DNA from: Nevskia sp.
GTDB lineage: Bacteria; Pseudomonadota; Gammaproteobacteria; Nevskiales; Nevskiaceae
Assembly (NCBI GenBank): GCA_019689635.1
Contig: JADGHB010000003.1
Location: forward strand, 1-64,000
Direction of reading: 5' to 3'
DNA length: 64,000 nucleotides
In this document: piece by piece, positions 32,653 to 43,600 of the stretch
Layout: every line of letters begins with the position of its first letter
Numbering within the stretch: the stretch's first letter is position 1
The notes under the pieces: model-generated
What the model was told of the DNA's origin: nothing
The model's database searches: none
The model's input: only the letters and a program-made list of their open reading frames with translations
Made by a program: the position numbers and the translations under genes

Positions 32653-33987
32653 TCAGCCCGCCATCAGCGCTTCGACGTCGTCGATGTCCTTGGGCACGCC
32701 GGAAGTGAGCACCTGCGGACCGTCGGTGCCGACCAGCACGTCGTCCTCGATGCGCACGCCGATGCCGTGGAAGCGCGGATCCACGCCCTCGGCGCCGGGC
32801 GCGATGTACAGACCGGGTTCCACGGTCATCACCATGCCCGGCTGGAAGACCCGCGGCTGGCCGTCGAGCTTGTAGCGGCCGACGTCGTGCACGTCCATGC
32901 CCAGCCAGTGACCGGTGCCGTGCATGAAAAAACGTTTGTATTTTTCCTGGGCGATCAATTCGTCCACGCTCGCGCTGCCGTTGCCCGGCAGCAGCCCCAG
33001 GGCGACCATGCCCTCGGTGAGGACGCGCGTGGCGACCTCGTGCGGCCGCGCCGAGGAATTGCCCGGCTTGAGCTCCGCGATGGCCGCCTTCTGCGCCGCC
33101 AGCACCACTTCGTAGACCGCTCTCTGCGGCCCGCTGTAGCGGCCGCCGACCGGCGCGGTGCGGGTGATGTCGGCGGTGTAGCCGCGGTATTCGCCGCCGG
33201 CGTCGATCAGCACCAGCTCGCCGGCCTTGAGCGGGGCGCTGTTCTCCACGTAGTGCAGGATGCAGGCGTTGTCTCCCGCGCCGACGATGGACCCGTAGCC
33301 CGGCTCCAGACCGTTGCTTTCGAATTCGTGGTGGATCTCGGCGGCGAGCTGCCACTCGTACACGCCCGGACGCGCCATGGCCAGCGCGCGCCGGTGCGCG
33401 ACGGCCGACACTTCGCAGGCGTGGCGGATCAGCGCCAGCTCGTGCGCGCTCTTGATCAGGCGTTGCTCGTGCAGCGTCACGTCCAGCGACACGACGGCCT
33501 CCGGCGCCGCCGGCCCGCGCCGCGCGAGTTCGCGCAGCTCGCGCAGGCAGGCGGTGATGCGCGCGTCCCAGTGCGGGTGTTCGCCCAGCGTGTAGTGCAG
33601 CCGCGCGCGGCCGCCGAGCAGCCCCGGCAAGCGCCGCTCGAACTCCTCCAGCGGGAAAGCCTGGTCGGCGCCGTAATCGCGCACCGCTCCTTCCGGGCCG
33701 GCGCGGCGTCCGTCCCAGATTTCGCGTTCGGGATTGCGTGGACGCACGAACAGAAGATAGGCGCCTTCCTTGCGCCCCGGCGCCAGCACCGCGATCGCCT
33801 CCGGCTCGGGAAACCCGGTCAGATACCAGAAGTCGGAATCCTGGCGGAAGCGGTAGTGCACGTCGCGGTTGCGGATCACCTCGCGCGCGGCGGGCACGAT
33901 GGCCACGGCCTGCTCGCCGATCGCCTGCATCAGGCGCGCGCGGCGTGCGGCGTATTCGGCGAGTTCGGCCTCGTTCGGCTTGGGCAT
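32653..33987 (-). CDS. pepP: Xaa-Pro aminopeptidase
   Basis: A manganese aminopeptidase releasing N-terminal residues before proline, 444 residues, the usual size. The N-terminal creatinase-like domain (1-175) has RFRQDSDFWYLTGFPEP. The pita-bread catalytic domain has metal ligands in LIDAGGEYRGYTADITRT (two Asp), HGTGHWLGMDVHD (His), TVEPGLYI (Glu) and GVRIEDDVLV (Glu). Preceded by ygfB with a four-base gap, the typical gammaproteobacterial order. Confidence 0.95.
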   Translation of the reverse strand: MPKPNEAELAEYAARRARLMQAIGEQAVAIVPAAREVIRNRDVHYRFRQDSDFWYLTGFPEPEAIAVLAPGRKEGAYLLFVRPRNPEREIWDGRRAGPEGAVRDYGADQAFPLEEFERRLPGLLGGRARLHYTLGEHPHWDARITACLRELRELARRGPAAPEAVVSLDVTLHEQRLIKSAHELALIRHACEVSAVAHRRALAMARPGVYEWQLAAEIHHEFESNGLEPGYGSIVGAGDNACILHYVENSAPLKAGELVLIDAGGEYRGYTADITRTAPVGGRYSGPQRAVYEVVLAAQKAAIAELKPGNSSARPHEVATRVLTEGMVALGLLPGNGSASVDELIAQEKYKRFFMHGTGHWLGMDVHDVGRYKLDGQPRVFQPGMVMTVEPGLYIAPGAEGVDPRFHGIGVRIEDDVLVGTDGPQVLTSGVPKDIDDVEALMAG

Positions 33988-33991
33988 GGGG

Positions 33992-34552
33992 TCAATGCAC
34001 GGTCTGTGATGCGCGACCCGCCGGCGGCGGCCGCGGGTGGAGTTCGAGGTAGATCAGCTGCGCGCCGACGCGCACGTATTCCACCAGCTCGGCGTAGGCG
34101 TTTTCCTCCACCTCCGGATCGCCGGCGCCGTCGAGCGCGGCGCGGGTGAACTGGGCGAAATCCGCGACGATCTCGCGCACTTCCGAGGAGCAGTCGCGCA
34201 GCTCCAGGTGCACGTGGGCGGCGAGGCCGTGGAGAAAACCCTCGCACCAGGCGCCGAGCGAACGGGCGCGTTCGTCCAGCGCGACATCGTCTTCCGGCAA
34301 CAACGGCGCAAAGCGGCCCTCGGGGTCGGCCAGGGCGCGGGCCGTGGCGTCGCGCAGGCACGACAGCGTCGCGCGTCCGGCGGCGTCGTCCCCGGGATCC
34401 CCGTCTTCCAGCAGCGACAGGGGATCGAGCGCCTCCGGCGCCTGCCGGCACAGCGCGCCGCACAAGGCGCCGTGATAGGCGGAGGCTTCGTCGCTCACGC
34501 CCAGCCGGGCCAGCGCGGCGGCGAGATCGGCGTAATGCAGGACGTCGGTCAT
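33992..34552 (-). CDS. ygfB: YgfB/YecA family protein (UPF0149)
   Basis: A 186-residue all-helical UPF0149 protein. Diagnostic blocks are YHGALCGALC near the N-terminus and LGAWCEGFLHGLA near 120. Homologues precede pepP in many gammaproteobacteria; one in Pseudomonas affects antibiotic resistance regulation, but the molecular role is uncertain. Divergent from argA across only 34 bases, so the two promoters must overlap. Confidence 0.9.
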   Translation of the reverse strand: MTDVLHYADLAAALARLGVSDEASAYHGALCGALCRQAPEALDPLSLLEDGDPGDDAAGRATLSCLRDATARALADPEGRFAPLLPEDDVALDERARSLGAWCEGFLHGLAAHVHLELRDCSSEVREIVADFAQFTRAALDGAGDPEVEENAYAELVEYVRVGAQLIYLELHPRPPPAGRASQTVH

Positions 34553-34574
34553 CGGAAGAATTATACGCCCGGCC

Positions 34575-34580
34575 TATAAT
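34575..34580 (+). promoter_or_regulatory. argA -10 element; predicted leaderless mRNA
   Basis: A perfect TATAAT at 34575-34580 ends six bases before the argA ATG (34587), so transcription should start at or next to the start codon. No Shine-Dalgarno sequence is visible. The -35 at the 17-base position is poor. Confidence 0.5.
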
Positions 34581-34586
34581 TTCCCG

Positions 34587-35918
34587 ATGGACACCGACGC
34601 TTTCGTCGCCGCGCTGCGCGGCGCGGCCCCCTACGCGCACGCCCACCACGGCCGCGTATTCGTCATCGCCTTCGGCGGCGAGGCGGCGCAGCGTCCGGAC
34701 TTCGAACGGCTGATCTACGACATCGCCCTGCTCCACAGCTTGGGCGTCAAGCTGGTGCTGGTGCACGGCGCGCGCCCGCAGATCGAGGCGGCGCTCGCCG
34801 CGCGCGGCCTCAGCCCGCAGTTCGTCGGCGACCTGCGCGTGACCGATCCGGCGGCGATGGAATGCGTCAAGGCCGCGGTCGGCGCCCTGCGCATGGACAT
34901 CGAGGCCAAGCTCTCCACCGGGCTGGCGAGCACGCCGATGGGCGGCGCGCGGCTGAAAGTGGCCGGCGGCAACTGGGTCACCGCGCGGCCGGTCGGCGTG
35001 CGCCACGGCGTGGATCACCAGCTCACCGGCGAGGTGCGGCGCGTGGATTTCGAGTCGATCCGCGAGGTGCTCGCCCAGGACCGCATCGCGCTGCTGTCGC
35101 CGGTCGGCTACTCGCCCACCGGCGAGATCTTCAACCTGCGCGCGGGCGAAGTGGCGCAGGCGGTCGCCAGCGGGCTCGCCGCCGACAAGCTGATCTTCGT
35201 GCTCAAGGAAGATCCCGGCCGCTGGAAACTGGCCGACCGCACCGGCGACGCCGGCCAGTTGCCGCTCGCCGAAGCGGAGCGACTGTTCGCGGAGCGGCAA
35301 GCCAACGGCGGACTCGCCGCCGAGGACCGCGCGCTGCTGGCCTGCGCGCTCGCCGCCGGGCGCAGCGGCGTGGCGCGCGTGCACCTGATCGGCGCCGACC
35401 TCGACGGCGCGCTGCTGCGCGAGCTCTACACCCGCGACGGCTGCGGGCTGATGTTCTACAGCGACGAGCACTACGAGGCGGTGCGCCAGGCCACCATCGA
35501 GGACGTCGGCGGCATCCTCGCCCTGATCAAGCCGCTGGAGGACCAGGGCGTGCTGGTGCCGCGTTCGCGCGAGCAGCTCGAGCTGGAGATCGGCGACTTC
35601 GACGTGATGGTGCGCGACGGCACGGTCATCGCCTGCGCGGCGCTGTTCCCCTTCCCGCAGAACAAGATGGCGGAATTCTCCTGCGTGGCGGTGCATCCCG
35701 ACTACCGCCGTTCCGGCCGCGCCGCCGCGCTGCTGGCGCGCGCCGAGGAAAGCGCGCGCAAACTGGGCGTGGAAAAACTCTTCGCGCTCACCACCCACTC
35801 GCCGCACTGGTTCATCGAGCACGGCTTCGTGCCGGCGCGCATCGAGGACCTGCCGATGCAGAAGCAGCGCATCTACAACTACCAGCGCAAGTCCATCGTG
35901 CTGATCAAGAACCTCTAG
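34587..35918 (+). CDS. argA: N-acetylglutamate synthase
   Basis: First step of arginine biosynthesis: acetyl-CoA plus glutamate to N-acetylglutamate. The 443 residues split into an N-terminal amino-acid-kinase-like domain (1-285; arginine-sensing in relatives) with VLVHGARPQIEAAL, and a C-terminal GNAT acetyltransferase with the acetyl-CoA loop HPDYRRSGRAAALL. Length and order match classical bifunctional-fold ArgA. A TATAAT immediately upstream suggests leaderless translation. bioA follows after seven bases and may be co-transcribed. Confidence 0.95.
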   Translation: MDTDAFVAALRGAAPYAHAHHGRVFVIAFGGEAAQRPDFERLIYDIALLHSLGVKLVLVHGARPQIEAALAARGLSPQFVGDLRVTDPAAMECVKAAVGALRMDIEAKLSTGLASTPMGGARLKVAGGNWVTARPVGVRHGVDHQLTGEVRRVDFESIREVLAQDRIALLSPVGYSPTGEIFNLRAGEVAQAVASGLAADKLIFVLKEDPGRWKLADRTGDAGQLPLAEAERLFAERQANGGLAAEDRALLACALAAGRSGVARVHLIGADLDGALLRELYTRDGCGLMFYSDEHYEAVRQATIEDVGGILALIKPLEDQGVLVPRSREQLELEIGDFDVMVRDGTVIACAALFPFPQNKMAEFSCVAVHPDYRRSGRAAALLARAEESARKLGVEKLFALTTHSPHWFIEHGFVPARIEDLPMQKQRIYNYQRKSIVLIKNL

Positions 35919-35925
35919 CCTAGCC

Positions 35926-37404
35926 GTGGGTAACGCGGAACTTAAGGCACGCTCGCTGGCGCACGTCTGGCAGCCGTGCACGCAGATGAAGGACCACGAA
36001 TGGCTGCCGCTCATCCCGATCCGCGGCGCGCAGGGCGCCTGGCTCGAAGACCACGACGGCCGCCGCTATCTGGACGCGGTCAGCTCCTGGTGGACCAATC
36101 TCTTCGGCCATCGCCACCCGCACATCGTGGCGCGGCTCAAGGCGCAGCTCGAGGTGCTCGACCACGTGATCTTCGCCGGCTTCACCCACGAGCCAGCGGT
36201 GCAGCTTGCGGAAAAGCTATGCGCGCTGGCGCCGCCGGGGCTCACGCGCGTGTTCTACGCCGACATCGGCAGCGCCGCGGTGGAAGTGGCGCTGAAGATG
36301 AGCCATCACTACTGGCGCAATACCGGGCAGCCGCAGAAGACGCGGTTCATCGCCCTGGCCAACGGCTACCACGGCGAAACCCTGGGCGCGCTGGCGGTGG
36401 GTGGCACCGGCCTGTACCGCGACGCCTACACGCCGCTGCTGATGCAGCCGATCTTCGTGCCCTCGCCCGACTGCTGCCCGCTGGCGCCGGACGGCCGCGG
36501 GCCGGGCGAATCCTGGGAGGCTTACAGCCGCCGCCGCTTCGCGGACCTGGAACGCGCGCTGGAGCGCCATGCGCACGAGACCGCGGCGGTGATCGTCGAG
36601 CCGCTGGTGCAGTGCGCCGGCGGCATGCGCATGTACCACCCGGTGTATCTCAAGCTGCTGCGCGCGGCCTGCGACCGCCACGGCGTGCACCTGATCGTCG
36701 ACGAGATCGCCACCGGCTTCGGCCGCACGGGAAAAATGTTCGCCTGCGAATGGGTGAGCGGGTCGCGCTCGCCGAGCGCCGCTCGCCGCGAGCCCGAACG
36801 CCCGGACGGAGACGACCGGGCCGGCGGCGCACAACCGGCGCTCGGCCGCGCCGGAGACGGCAACGAGAAACCGTTTTCGCCGGATTTCATGTGCGTTTCC
36901 AAAGGTCTCACCGGCGGCACGCTGCCGCTGGCCGCGGTGCTCACGCGCGAGGCGATTTACCAGGCCTTTTACGACGACTACGCCGCCTACAAGGCTTTCC
37001 TGCACTCGCACAGCTACACCGGCAACCCGCTGGCCTGCGCCGCCGCGCTGGCCACGCTGGAGCTCTTCGCGCAGGAAGACTGGCTCGCGCGTAACCGCGA
37101 GACCGCACGGCGCATGTGGGATGCGATGGCGCCGCTGTCCGGCCATCCGCACGTCGCCGAAGTGCGCCAGCAGGGCATGATCCTCGCCGTGGAGCTGGCC
37201 CAACACCCGGCGGCGCGCCAACCCTACCCGGCGCAGGAACGCCGCGGCCTGCGCGTGTACCAGTACGGGCTCGAGCGCGGCGTCCTGCTGCGGCCGCTGG
37301 GCAACGTGGTTTACCTGATGCCGCCCTACGTGCTCACGCCCGAGGAAGTCGATCTCATGTGCCGCACCGCCAGCGAGGGCATCGAACGGGCGACGGCGGA
37401 TTGA
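35926..37404 (+). CDS. bioA: Adenosylmethionine-8-amino-7-oxononanoate aminotransferase
   Basis: Biotin biosynthesis: KAPA to DAPA with SAM as amino donor. A class III PLP aminotransferase of 492 residues, longer than the usual 430-450. Conserved parts are VWQPCTQMKDHE, GYHGETLGALAVGG, VDEIATGFGRTGKMFACEW and the PLP-Lys in VSKGLTGG. Between codons 276 and 316 (36754-36870) lies a low-complexity Ser/Arg/Gly/Asp-rich insertion of about 39 residues that normal BioA lacks. The frame stays open through it. GTG start, close behind argA; no other bio genes are in the window. Confidence 0.92.
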   Translation: MGNAELKARSLAHVWQPCTQMKDHEWLPLIPIRGAQGAWLEDHDGRRYLDAVSSWWTNLFGHRHPHIVARLKAQLEVLDHVIFAGFTHEPAVQLAEKLCALAPPGLTRVFYADIGSAAVEVALKMSHHYWRNTGQPQKTRFIALANGYHGETLGALAVGGTGLYRDAYTPLLMQPIFVPSPDCCPLAPDGRGPGESWEAYSRRRFADLERALERHAHETAAVIVEPLVQCAGGMRMYHPVYLKLLRAACDRHGVHLIVDEIATGFGRTGKMFACEWVSGSRSPSAARREPERPDGDDRAGGAQPALGRAGDGNEKPFSPDFMCVSKGLTGGTLPLAAVLTREAIYQAFYDDYAAYKAFLHSHSYTGNPLACAAALATLELFAQEDWLARNRETARRMWDAMAPLSGHPHVAEVRQQGMILAVELAQHPAARQPYPAQERRGLRVYQYGLERGVLLRPLGNVVYLMPPYVLTPEEVDLMCRTASEGIERATAD

Positions 37405-37488
37405 TCCGCTCCATTCGGACGACTGCGCCGCGATCCCGTTTGGCCGTAAAATGCGCACCCGTCTCGCCCATACCCCATCCGGCTCGTC

Positions 37489-37812
37489 ATGACCTTCGTC
37501 GTCACCGAAAACTGCATCAAGTGCAAATACACCGACTGCGTGGAAGTCTGCCCGGTGGACTGTTTCCACGAAGGCCCCAACTTCCTGGTCATCGATCCGG
37601 AGGAGTGCATCGACTGCACGCTGTGCGAGCCGGAGTGTCCGGCCAACGCCATCATGGCCGAAGACGACGTGCCCGAAGACCAGAAGCACTTCCTGGCGCT
37701 GAACAAGGAACTCTCCAAGCGCTGGCCGGTGATCACCCAGCGCAAGGACCCGCCGCCCGATGCCAAGGAATGGGACGGCAAACCCGACAAGCTCAAGCTG
37801 CTTGAGCGCTAG
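37489..37812 (+). CDS. fdxA: Seven-iron ferredoxin FdxA
   Basis: A 107-residue ferredoxin of the [3Fe-4S][4Fe-4S] type. Clusters are bound by [18 protein letters not shown] and [12 protein letters not shown]; the C-terminal extension with [12 protein letters not shown] and [13 protein letters not shown] is the FdxA signature. An electron carrier of unknown partner. Its stop overlaps the probable start of addB by 11 bases. Confidence 0.93.
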   Translation: MTFVVTENCIKCKYTDCVEVCPVDCFHEGPNFLVIDPEECIDCTLCEPECPANAIMAEDDVPEDQKHFLALNKELSKRWPVITQRKDPPPDAKEWDGKPDKLKLLER

Positions 37813-40651
37813 GTCCGATACCGCTGCCATTCTCGTTCCGCCGCAGGCGGATCTTCTCCGCGCGGTTTCCGAAGCGCTGCTGGCGCAACACGCGCCGGCG
37901 CTGCCCGACCTCGGCCACGTCGTCTGCCTGCTGCCGGACAGCGCGGCCTTTCCCGCGCTGCGCCGGCGACTCACGCAGCGCGCCGGCCGCGCCCTGCTCG
38001 GCCCGCGCCTGCTGACCCTGTCCCAGTTCGCCGCCGAGCGCGGCGCGCTCGTTCCGCGCTCCGCTGCGGAATGCCGGCTGATCCTGCTCGGCGCGCTGCG
38101 CCGCTATCGCAATCTGTTCCCGGGCCAGGATCTCGCCCAGGTCGCGGAAGCCTTGTTCGACCTGTTCGAAGAATTGAATCTGCAAGCCGCGAGCCTGCCG
38201 GAGGACGAAGCCGCGCTCGGCGCGCGTTTGCAGAGGGCCTACGGCGCAGCCGACCCGCTTTCCGCCGGCGGCTCCTCGAGCGGGTGGGAATCGGAAAAGG
38301 AAACGAAGTCGCCGCCTGCGGCGCGGGTCTCCTCCACGCTGCTCGCGGCGATCTCGCGCGAAGCGCAGATCGTGCACCGCCTGTGGCGCGCCTTCGTCGC
38401 CGACACCGCGGGGCGCAGTCCGGCCGCGGCGTATTGCGCGAATCTGCGCACCGCCTTCGCCGGCCTTAGCGCGGACGAAACGCTGTACCTCATCGGCTTC
38501 GATACGCTGTCCGGCGGCGAGCGGGCGGCGCTCGCCGCCGCCCCGCAGACCGCGCGCATCGCGCTGTGGCTGCACGGGCGGCTCGAAGGCCACGACGGCG
38601 CCGCGCTGCGCGAACTGTGCGCCCGACTCGAGCGGACTCCCAAGGTCCTGCCCGTAGAGCCCGATGCGCGCACCCAATTCCTCGACGCGGCCTACGCCGA
38701 CGAGGACACCGCGGCGCCTGCCGCGCCCGGCGATTTGCGCATCAGCGCCGCGCCCGACGCGGAGTCCGAGGCGCGCTGCGTGGACCTCGCCGTGCGCGAA
38801 TGGTGGCTGTCCGGCTGCGCGGACATCGCCGTGGTCACCGAGGACCGCCGCCTGGCGCGGCGCCTGCGCGCGCTGCTGGAACGCGCCGGCCTGGCTCTGC
38901 AGGACGAAGTCGGCTGGGCGCTGTCCACCAGCAGCGCCGCCGCCGCGCTCGACGCCTGGTGTCGCACCCTGGAAGGCGGCTTCCAGTTCCGTGCACTGCT
39001 CGCCCTGCTCAAATCCGGTTTCCTGGAAACCGGCGAACAAAGCCTGCGCGAGCTGGAGCGCGACCTGATCTACGGCGCGCAGATCGAAGGCGGCCTGCAG
39101 AACTTCCGCGAGCGCGCCGGCGGACGGCCCGCGCTGCGCGAATTGCTCGACCGCCTGGGGCGCGCGGCGCAGGCGATGCCGGCCTTGGAACGCGCCCGCC
39201 CCGGCCACCACTGGGTCGCGGCGCTGGAACGCAGCCTCGACGCGCTGGGCCTGAGCGCGGCGTTCCAGAAAGACCGGGCCGGCGCGCGCCTGCTGGAAAC
39301 CCTGCGCGAGCTCGGCGCCGCCGCCGCGCGCCAGCCGCTGGTGCTGGAATGGCGCGAGTTCCGCGCCCTGCTCGACCGCGCGCTGGAGCGCGCCACCTTC
39401 GTGCCCGAAAGCCGCGGCCGCGTGCGCCTGCTGACCCTGGCCCAGGCGCGCGGCCTGTCCTGCGACGCGCTGGTGCTCGCCGGCGCCTCGCGCGCGCACT
39501 TGCCGGGCGCGCCGCCCGGCGAACCTTTCTTCAACCAGTCGGTGCGTACCGAACTGGGCCTGCCGGGTTTCGTCCAGCGCCGCGATCTGGCGCTCGCGCG
39601 CCTGCGCCGCGTGCTGCAGGCTGCGCCGCGCGTGCGCATCACCTACGCGGCCGAGCGCAGCGGCGAGCCGCCGCAACCCAGCCCCTGGATCGAAGCGCTG
39701 GAGGATGCGGCCGAGGCGCGCGGCACCCGCCTGCGCGACGCGCAACTGGTCGAGCGCGCCGCTCGCGCCGCCGTGGAAATCGCCGCGCCCGGCACACCGC
39801 CCGCGCGGCCGCGCGCGCGGCCCGCGCCCGTCGCGCCGCCAGAGCTGTTCCAGCGCGAACTGTCGGCCAGCGCCCACCAGCGTCTGATCGACTGTCCCTA
39901 CCAGTTCTTCGCCACCGCCGGCTTGCGGCTGGCGCCCGAGATCCCGCCCGACCGCGATCCCGATCGCCGCGACTACGGCAACCACGTGCACCGCATCCTG
40001 CGCGCCTTCGTCGAACCCGTGGCGGGACTGCCGCCGCCGTTCCCCGAACCGGTTACGCCCGCCAACCGCGCTCAGGCGCAGACGCGTCTGGAGGAGATCG
40101 CCGAGGCGGTGTTCGCGCCCGAGCTGGCGCGGCGCACGCTGGCCCAGCTCTGGCGCAGCGAATTCCGCGCCGCGCTCCCGCCGCTGCTGGACTGGCTGGT
40201 CCAGCGCGGCGCGGTGCGGGTCGAAGCCGAATACCAGTATCCGCCGCGCGAACTCGCCGGCTGGTGGCTCAAGGGCACCGCCGATCGCGTCGAGACCCGC
40301 GCCGACGGCACGCGCGCCATCGTGGACTACAAGACCGGCGCGCTGGCCAGATCCGTGGAGGTCGAAGCCGGCGAAGCGGTGCAGCTTTTGCACTATGCCC
40401 TGCTCGACGAGCAGGCCACGGCCGTCGAATATCTCGCGCTGCGCAAGGACCGCAAGGCGGTGCGCATCGAACAGCGCCTGGCCGAACTGCGCACGGCGGT
40501 GGAACGACGCCTGGCGCACATCCTCGCCGCGCTCGACCGCGGCGCGCCGCTACCGGCGCACGGCGCCGCCACGGTCTGCGAACGCTGCGACTATCGCGGA
40601 CTGTGCCGCAAAGGCGAGTGGACGAACGACGGCACGGAGGGCGCCTCGTGA
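37802..40651 (+). CDS. addB: AddB-like helicase-nuclease subunit
   Basis: A 949-residue AddB/RexB-like protein, partner of the AddA helicase-nuclease in double-strand break repair. The N-terminal half is an inactivated helicase fold. The C-terminal PD-(D/E)XK nuclease has the Asp in GTADRVET and DYKTG, and the iron-sulfur ligands lie in LIDCPYQFF and [11 protein letters not shown] set the start at TTG 37802, inside the fdxA end, because recognizable sequence begins about ten codons on; upstream in-frame starts run into fdxA. A Gly/Ser/Lys-rich stretch at about 155-180 is an insertion. Overlaps addA by four bases. Confidence 0.82.
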   Translation: MSARSDTAAILVPPQADLLRAVSEALLAQHAPALPDLGHVVCLLPDSAAFPALRRRLTQRAGRALLGPRLLTLSQFAAERGALVPRSAAECRLILLGALRRYRNLFPGQDLAQVAEALFDLFEELNLQAASLPEDEAALGARLQRAYGAADPLSAGGSSSGWESEKETKSPPAARVSSTLLAAISREAQIVHRLWRAFVADTAGRSPAAAYCANLRTAFAGLSADETLYLIGFDTLSGGERAALAAAPQTARIALWLHGRLEGHDGAALRELCARLERTPKVLPVEPDARTQFLDAAYADEDTAAPAAPGDLRISAAPDAESEARCVDLAVREWWLSGCADIAVVTEDRRLARRLRALLERAGLALQDEVGWALSTSSAAAALDAWCRTLEGGFQFRALLALLKSGFLETGEQSLRELERDLIYGAQIEGGLQNFRERAGGRPALRELLDRLGRAAQAMPALERARPGHHWVAALERSLDALGLSAAFQKDRAGARLLETLRELGAAAARQPLVLEWREFRALLDRALERATFVPESRGRVRLLTLAQARGLSCDALVLAGASRAHLPGAPPGEPFFNQSVRTELGLPGFVQRRDLALARLRRVLQAAPRVRITYAAERSGEPPQPSPWIEALEDAAEARGTRLRDAQLVERAARAAVEIAAPGTPPARPRARPAPVAPPELFQRELSASAHQRLIDCPYQFFATAGLRLAPEIPPDRDPDRRDYGNHVHRILRAFVEPVAGLPPPFPEPVTPANRAQAQTRLEEIAEAVFAPELARRTLAQLWRSEFRAALPPLLDWLVQRGAVRVEAEYQYPPRELAGWWLKGTADRVETRADGTRAIVDYKTGALARSVEVEAGEAVQLLHYALLDEQATAVEYLALRKDRKAVRIEQRLAELRTAVERRLAHILAALDRGAPLPAHGAATVCERCDYRGLCRKGEWTNDGTEGAS

Positions 40652-43600
40652 GCGCCGGAATTTCAAGCGCGCTCGATCCCGGACGCAATGCCGCGGTGAG
40701 CGCATCGGCCGGCAGCGGCAAGACCTGGCTGCTGGTCTCGCGCGTGCTGCGCCTGCTTTTGGCCGGCGCCGCGCCGGGCGGCATCCTGGCGCTGACTTTC
40801 ACCCGCAAGGCGGCGGCGGAGATGCGCGAGCAGATCTATCGGCGCGCGCAGGCGCTCGCCCGAGCCGAGGATGCCGCGCTCGACGCCGAGCTGCGCAAGC
40901 TTGCGCTCGAACCCGACGCCGCAGGGCGCCGCCGCGCGCGCGCGCTCTACCGCGCGCTGCTGTTCGAACCCTATCCGCCGCGCGCCATGACGATCCACTC
41001 CTTCTGTCAGGATCTGCTCTCGCGCTTCGCGCTCGAAGCCGGCGTGCCACCGGGCTTCGAGGTGATCGAGGACGAAAGCGCCTGGCTGGGGCGCGCCTAC
41101 CGCCGGCTGCTCGCGCGCCTGCAACGCGAACCGCAGACCCCGGCGGCGCAGGCCTTGAGCGCGCTCATCGAGGAAGGCCTGAACGAACGCGCGCTGGAGC
41201 AACTGATCTACGGCTTCCTGGAGCGCCGCGCCGACTGGTGGGCCTATACGGAAGGGCAGGCGGCGCCGCTGGAATGGGCCCTGTCGAACCTGCGCGCGCT
41301 GCTGGCCGTCCCGGCGCAGCCCCAAGCCGAACCGCTGGACAGCGACGCCTTCGGCGCCCATCTGAAAATCCTGTTGCGCTGGCTGCAACAGGTCGGCGGG
41401 GTCGGTTCCATCAAGCCGGACAAGCTGGAACCGGCGCTGGACGCGCGCGGCCCGGCACGGCTGGACGCGCTGCGCGAAGCGCTCTACACCAAAGACGGCG
41501 CGCCCTATGCCTTCAAACTCGGCGCGGGCAAGCGCGCCCGGCTGAGCGAGGAGGAGGCCAGGCACTTCGAGCGCACCCACGCCGAGGTGATCGCGGCAGT
41601 GGAACACGCCAGCCGGCAACGGGCGGCCCAGCGCAGCCTCGACCACAACCGCGCCGCGCTGACGCTGGGCTGCGCCGCCCTGGAGGCCTTGCAGGACGAG
41701 CTCGCGCGGGCGCGCGCGCTGACGTTCGCCGACCTGGAATGGCGCGCCTGCCAGTTGTTGACCGCCGCAGGCGGCGCGGAATGGGTGCGCTACAAGCTCG
41801 ACCAGCGCATCGACCATCTGCTGGTCGACGAATTCCAGGACACCAATCCCACGCAGTGGCGGCTGCTGCTGCCCTTGCTCGAGGAAATGGCCGCGGGCGA
41901 AGGCGCGCGCCCGCGCAGCGCGTTCATCGTCGGCGACGCCAAGCAGAGCATTTACGGCTTTCGCCGCGCCAATCCGGAACTGCTGTCCGTCGCCAGCGAC
42001 TGGCTCGCCGCACGCTTGTCCGCCGAGCGCCTGCCGCTGGACGCTTCGCACCGTTCGGCTCCGGCGATCATCGACTTCGTCAACGCGCTGTTCGCGGAGC
42101 CCGAACGGGCATGCGCGATCGGCTTCGCCGCGCACACCACGCACCGCGTTCGAGACTGGGGACGCGTCGAGATCGCGCCGCTCATCGAGGCGCAGCGCGC
42201 CGACACGCCCGCCGCGACCGGCCTGCGCGACCCGCTCGCCACGCCGCTCGAAACCGAGGACGTCGGCCGCGCGCTGCGCGAGGGGCGCCAGGTCGCCGCG
42301 CGTATCCGCGCGCTGGTCGAAGCCGGCATCGCCCTCGGCGACTCCCAGGGCGAGCGCGTGCTCGGCTATGGCGACGTGCTGGTGCTGGCGCGCAAGCGCA
42401 CCCATTTGCCGGCGCTGGAGCAGGCGCTGACCGAGGCGCGCATCCCCTTCGTCGGTAGCAGCCGCGGCACCCTGCTCGAGACCGCCGAGGCGCGCGACTT
42501 GGTGGCGCTGCTGCGTTTTCTCGACGCCCCGCACCGCGATCTGGAGCTGGCGCAGGTGCTGCGCTCGCCGCTGTTCTCGGCCAGCGACGCCGATCTCGTC
42601 GCGCTGGCCACCTCCGCCCGCGAGCATGGCGGCTGGTACGCGGCGCTGGCGCGCGTGGCGAACGAGCGGCCGGCTCTGGCCCGGGCGGCGCGGCTGCTGG
42701 GGGAATGGCTGCCGCTCGCCGCGCGCTTGCCGGCGCACGATCTGCTGGATCGCATCCTGTGCGAGGCCGACGCCGCGGCGCGCTACGAAGCGGCCTTGCC
42801 CGCGGCCGCCGCCGCGCGCGTGCGCAGCAACCTCGGCGCCCTGCTCCAGCTCGCGCTGGAAGCCGACCACGGTCGCTATCCCTCGCTGGCCCGTTTCCTC
42901 GAATGGCTGGAGCAGGCGCGCGGCGCGGACGGCGCGCCCGACGAAGCGCCGCCGCAGGCCGCCGCGCAGCAGGTGCGGGTGCTCACCATCCACGCCGCCA
43001 AGGGCCTGGAAGCGCCGGCGGTGTTCCTGGTCAATGCGGCCAGCGTGGAGCCGCGCCGCACGCCGCCCTGGGTGGTGGACTGGCCGGCCGAAGCGCCGCG
43101 TCCCGCGCGGCTGCTCGCGCCGGGACCCGAGGACGCGCGCGATGACCTCAGTCAGGAGCTCCTGGCGCGCGACGCGCGGCGCGAGGAGCGCGAATCGCTC
43201 AACCTGCTCTATGTCGCCGTGACCCGCGCGCGGCAGTTCCTGCACGTCAGCGGCTTCGCCGCCCTGAATCAGGGCCAGCGGGTTTCCTGGTACGACCTGG
43301 CGCTGCGGGCGCTGGAGCGGCTCGCGCCGGCATCCGCCCCAGCCTTGCCGGGGGCAAGCGCGGGCACGCTGCATTACGGAAGCGGCGAGGTGCGCCTGGG
43401 CCTGGCGCGCGCCGCGCCGGCGCCGGCGGCGCCCGAAGACCCGCGCCTGCGAGCGCCCGTGCTGCACGGGCCGCCGGAAAGCGCCGCCGCACCGAGCGCG
43501 CTCGTCGACGAACCCGCCGTGACGGACGAGAACGCGCTGCGCCACGGGCGCGCCGTGCACCGCCTGCTGCAAGCGCTCGGCGCCGCCCCGGATACGGACG

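Noticed and set aside
36754-36870. BioA insertion as a small intein or mobile element
   Set aside because: Too short for an intein, no splicing motifs, and no inverted or direct repeats at its ends.
37793-40519. A 908-codon open frame on the minus strand opposite addB
   Set aside because: Same explanation: shadow frame, no recognizable domain, and full overlap with a clear nuclease gene.
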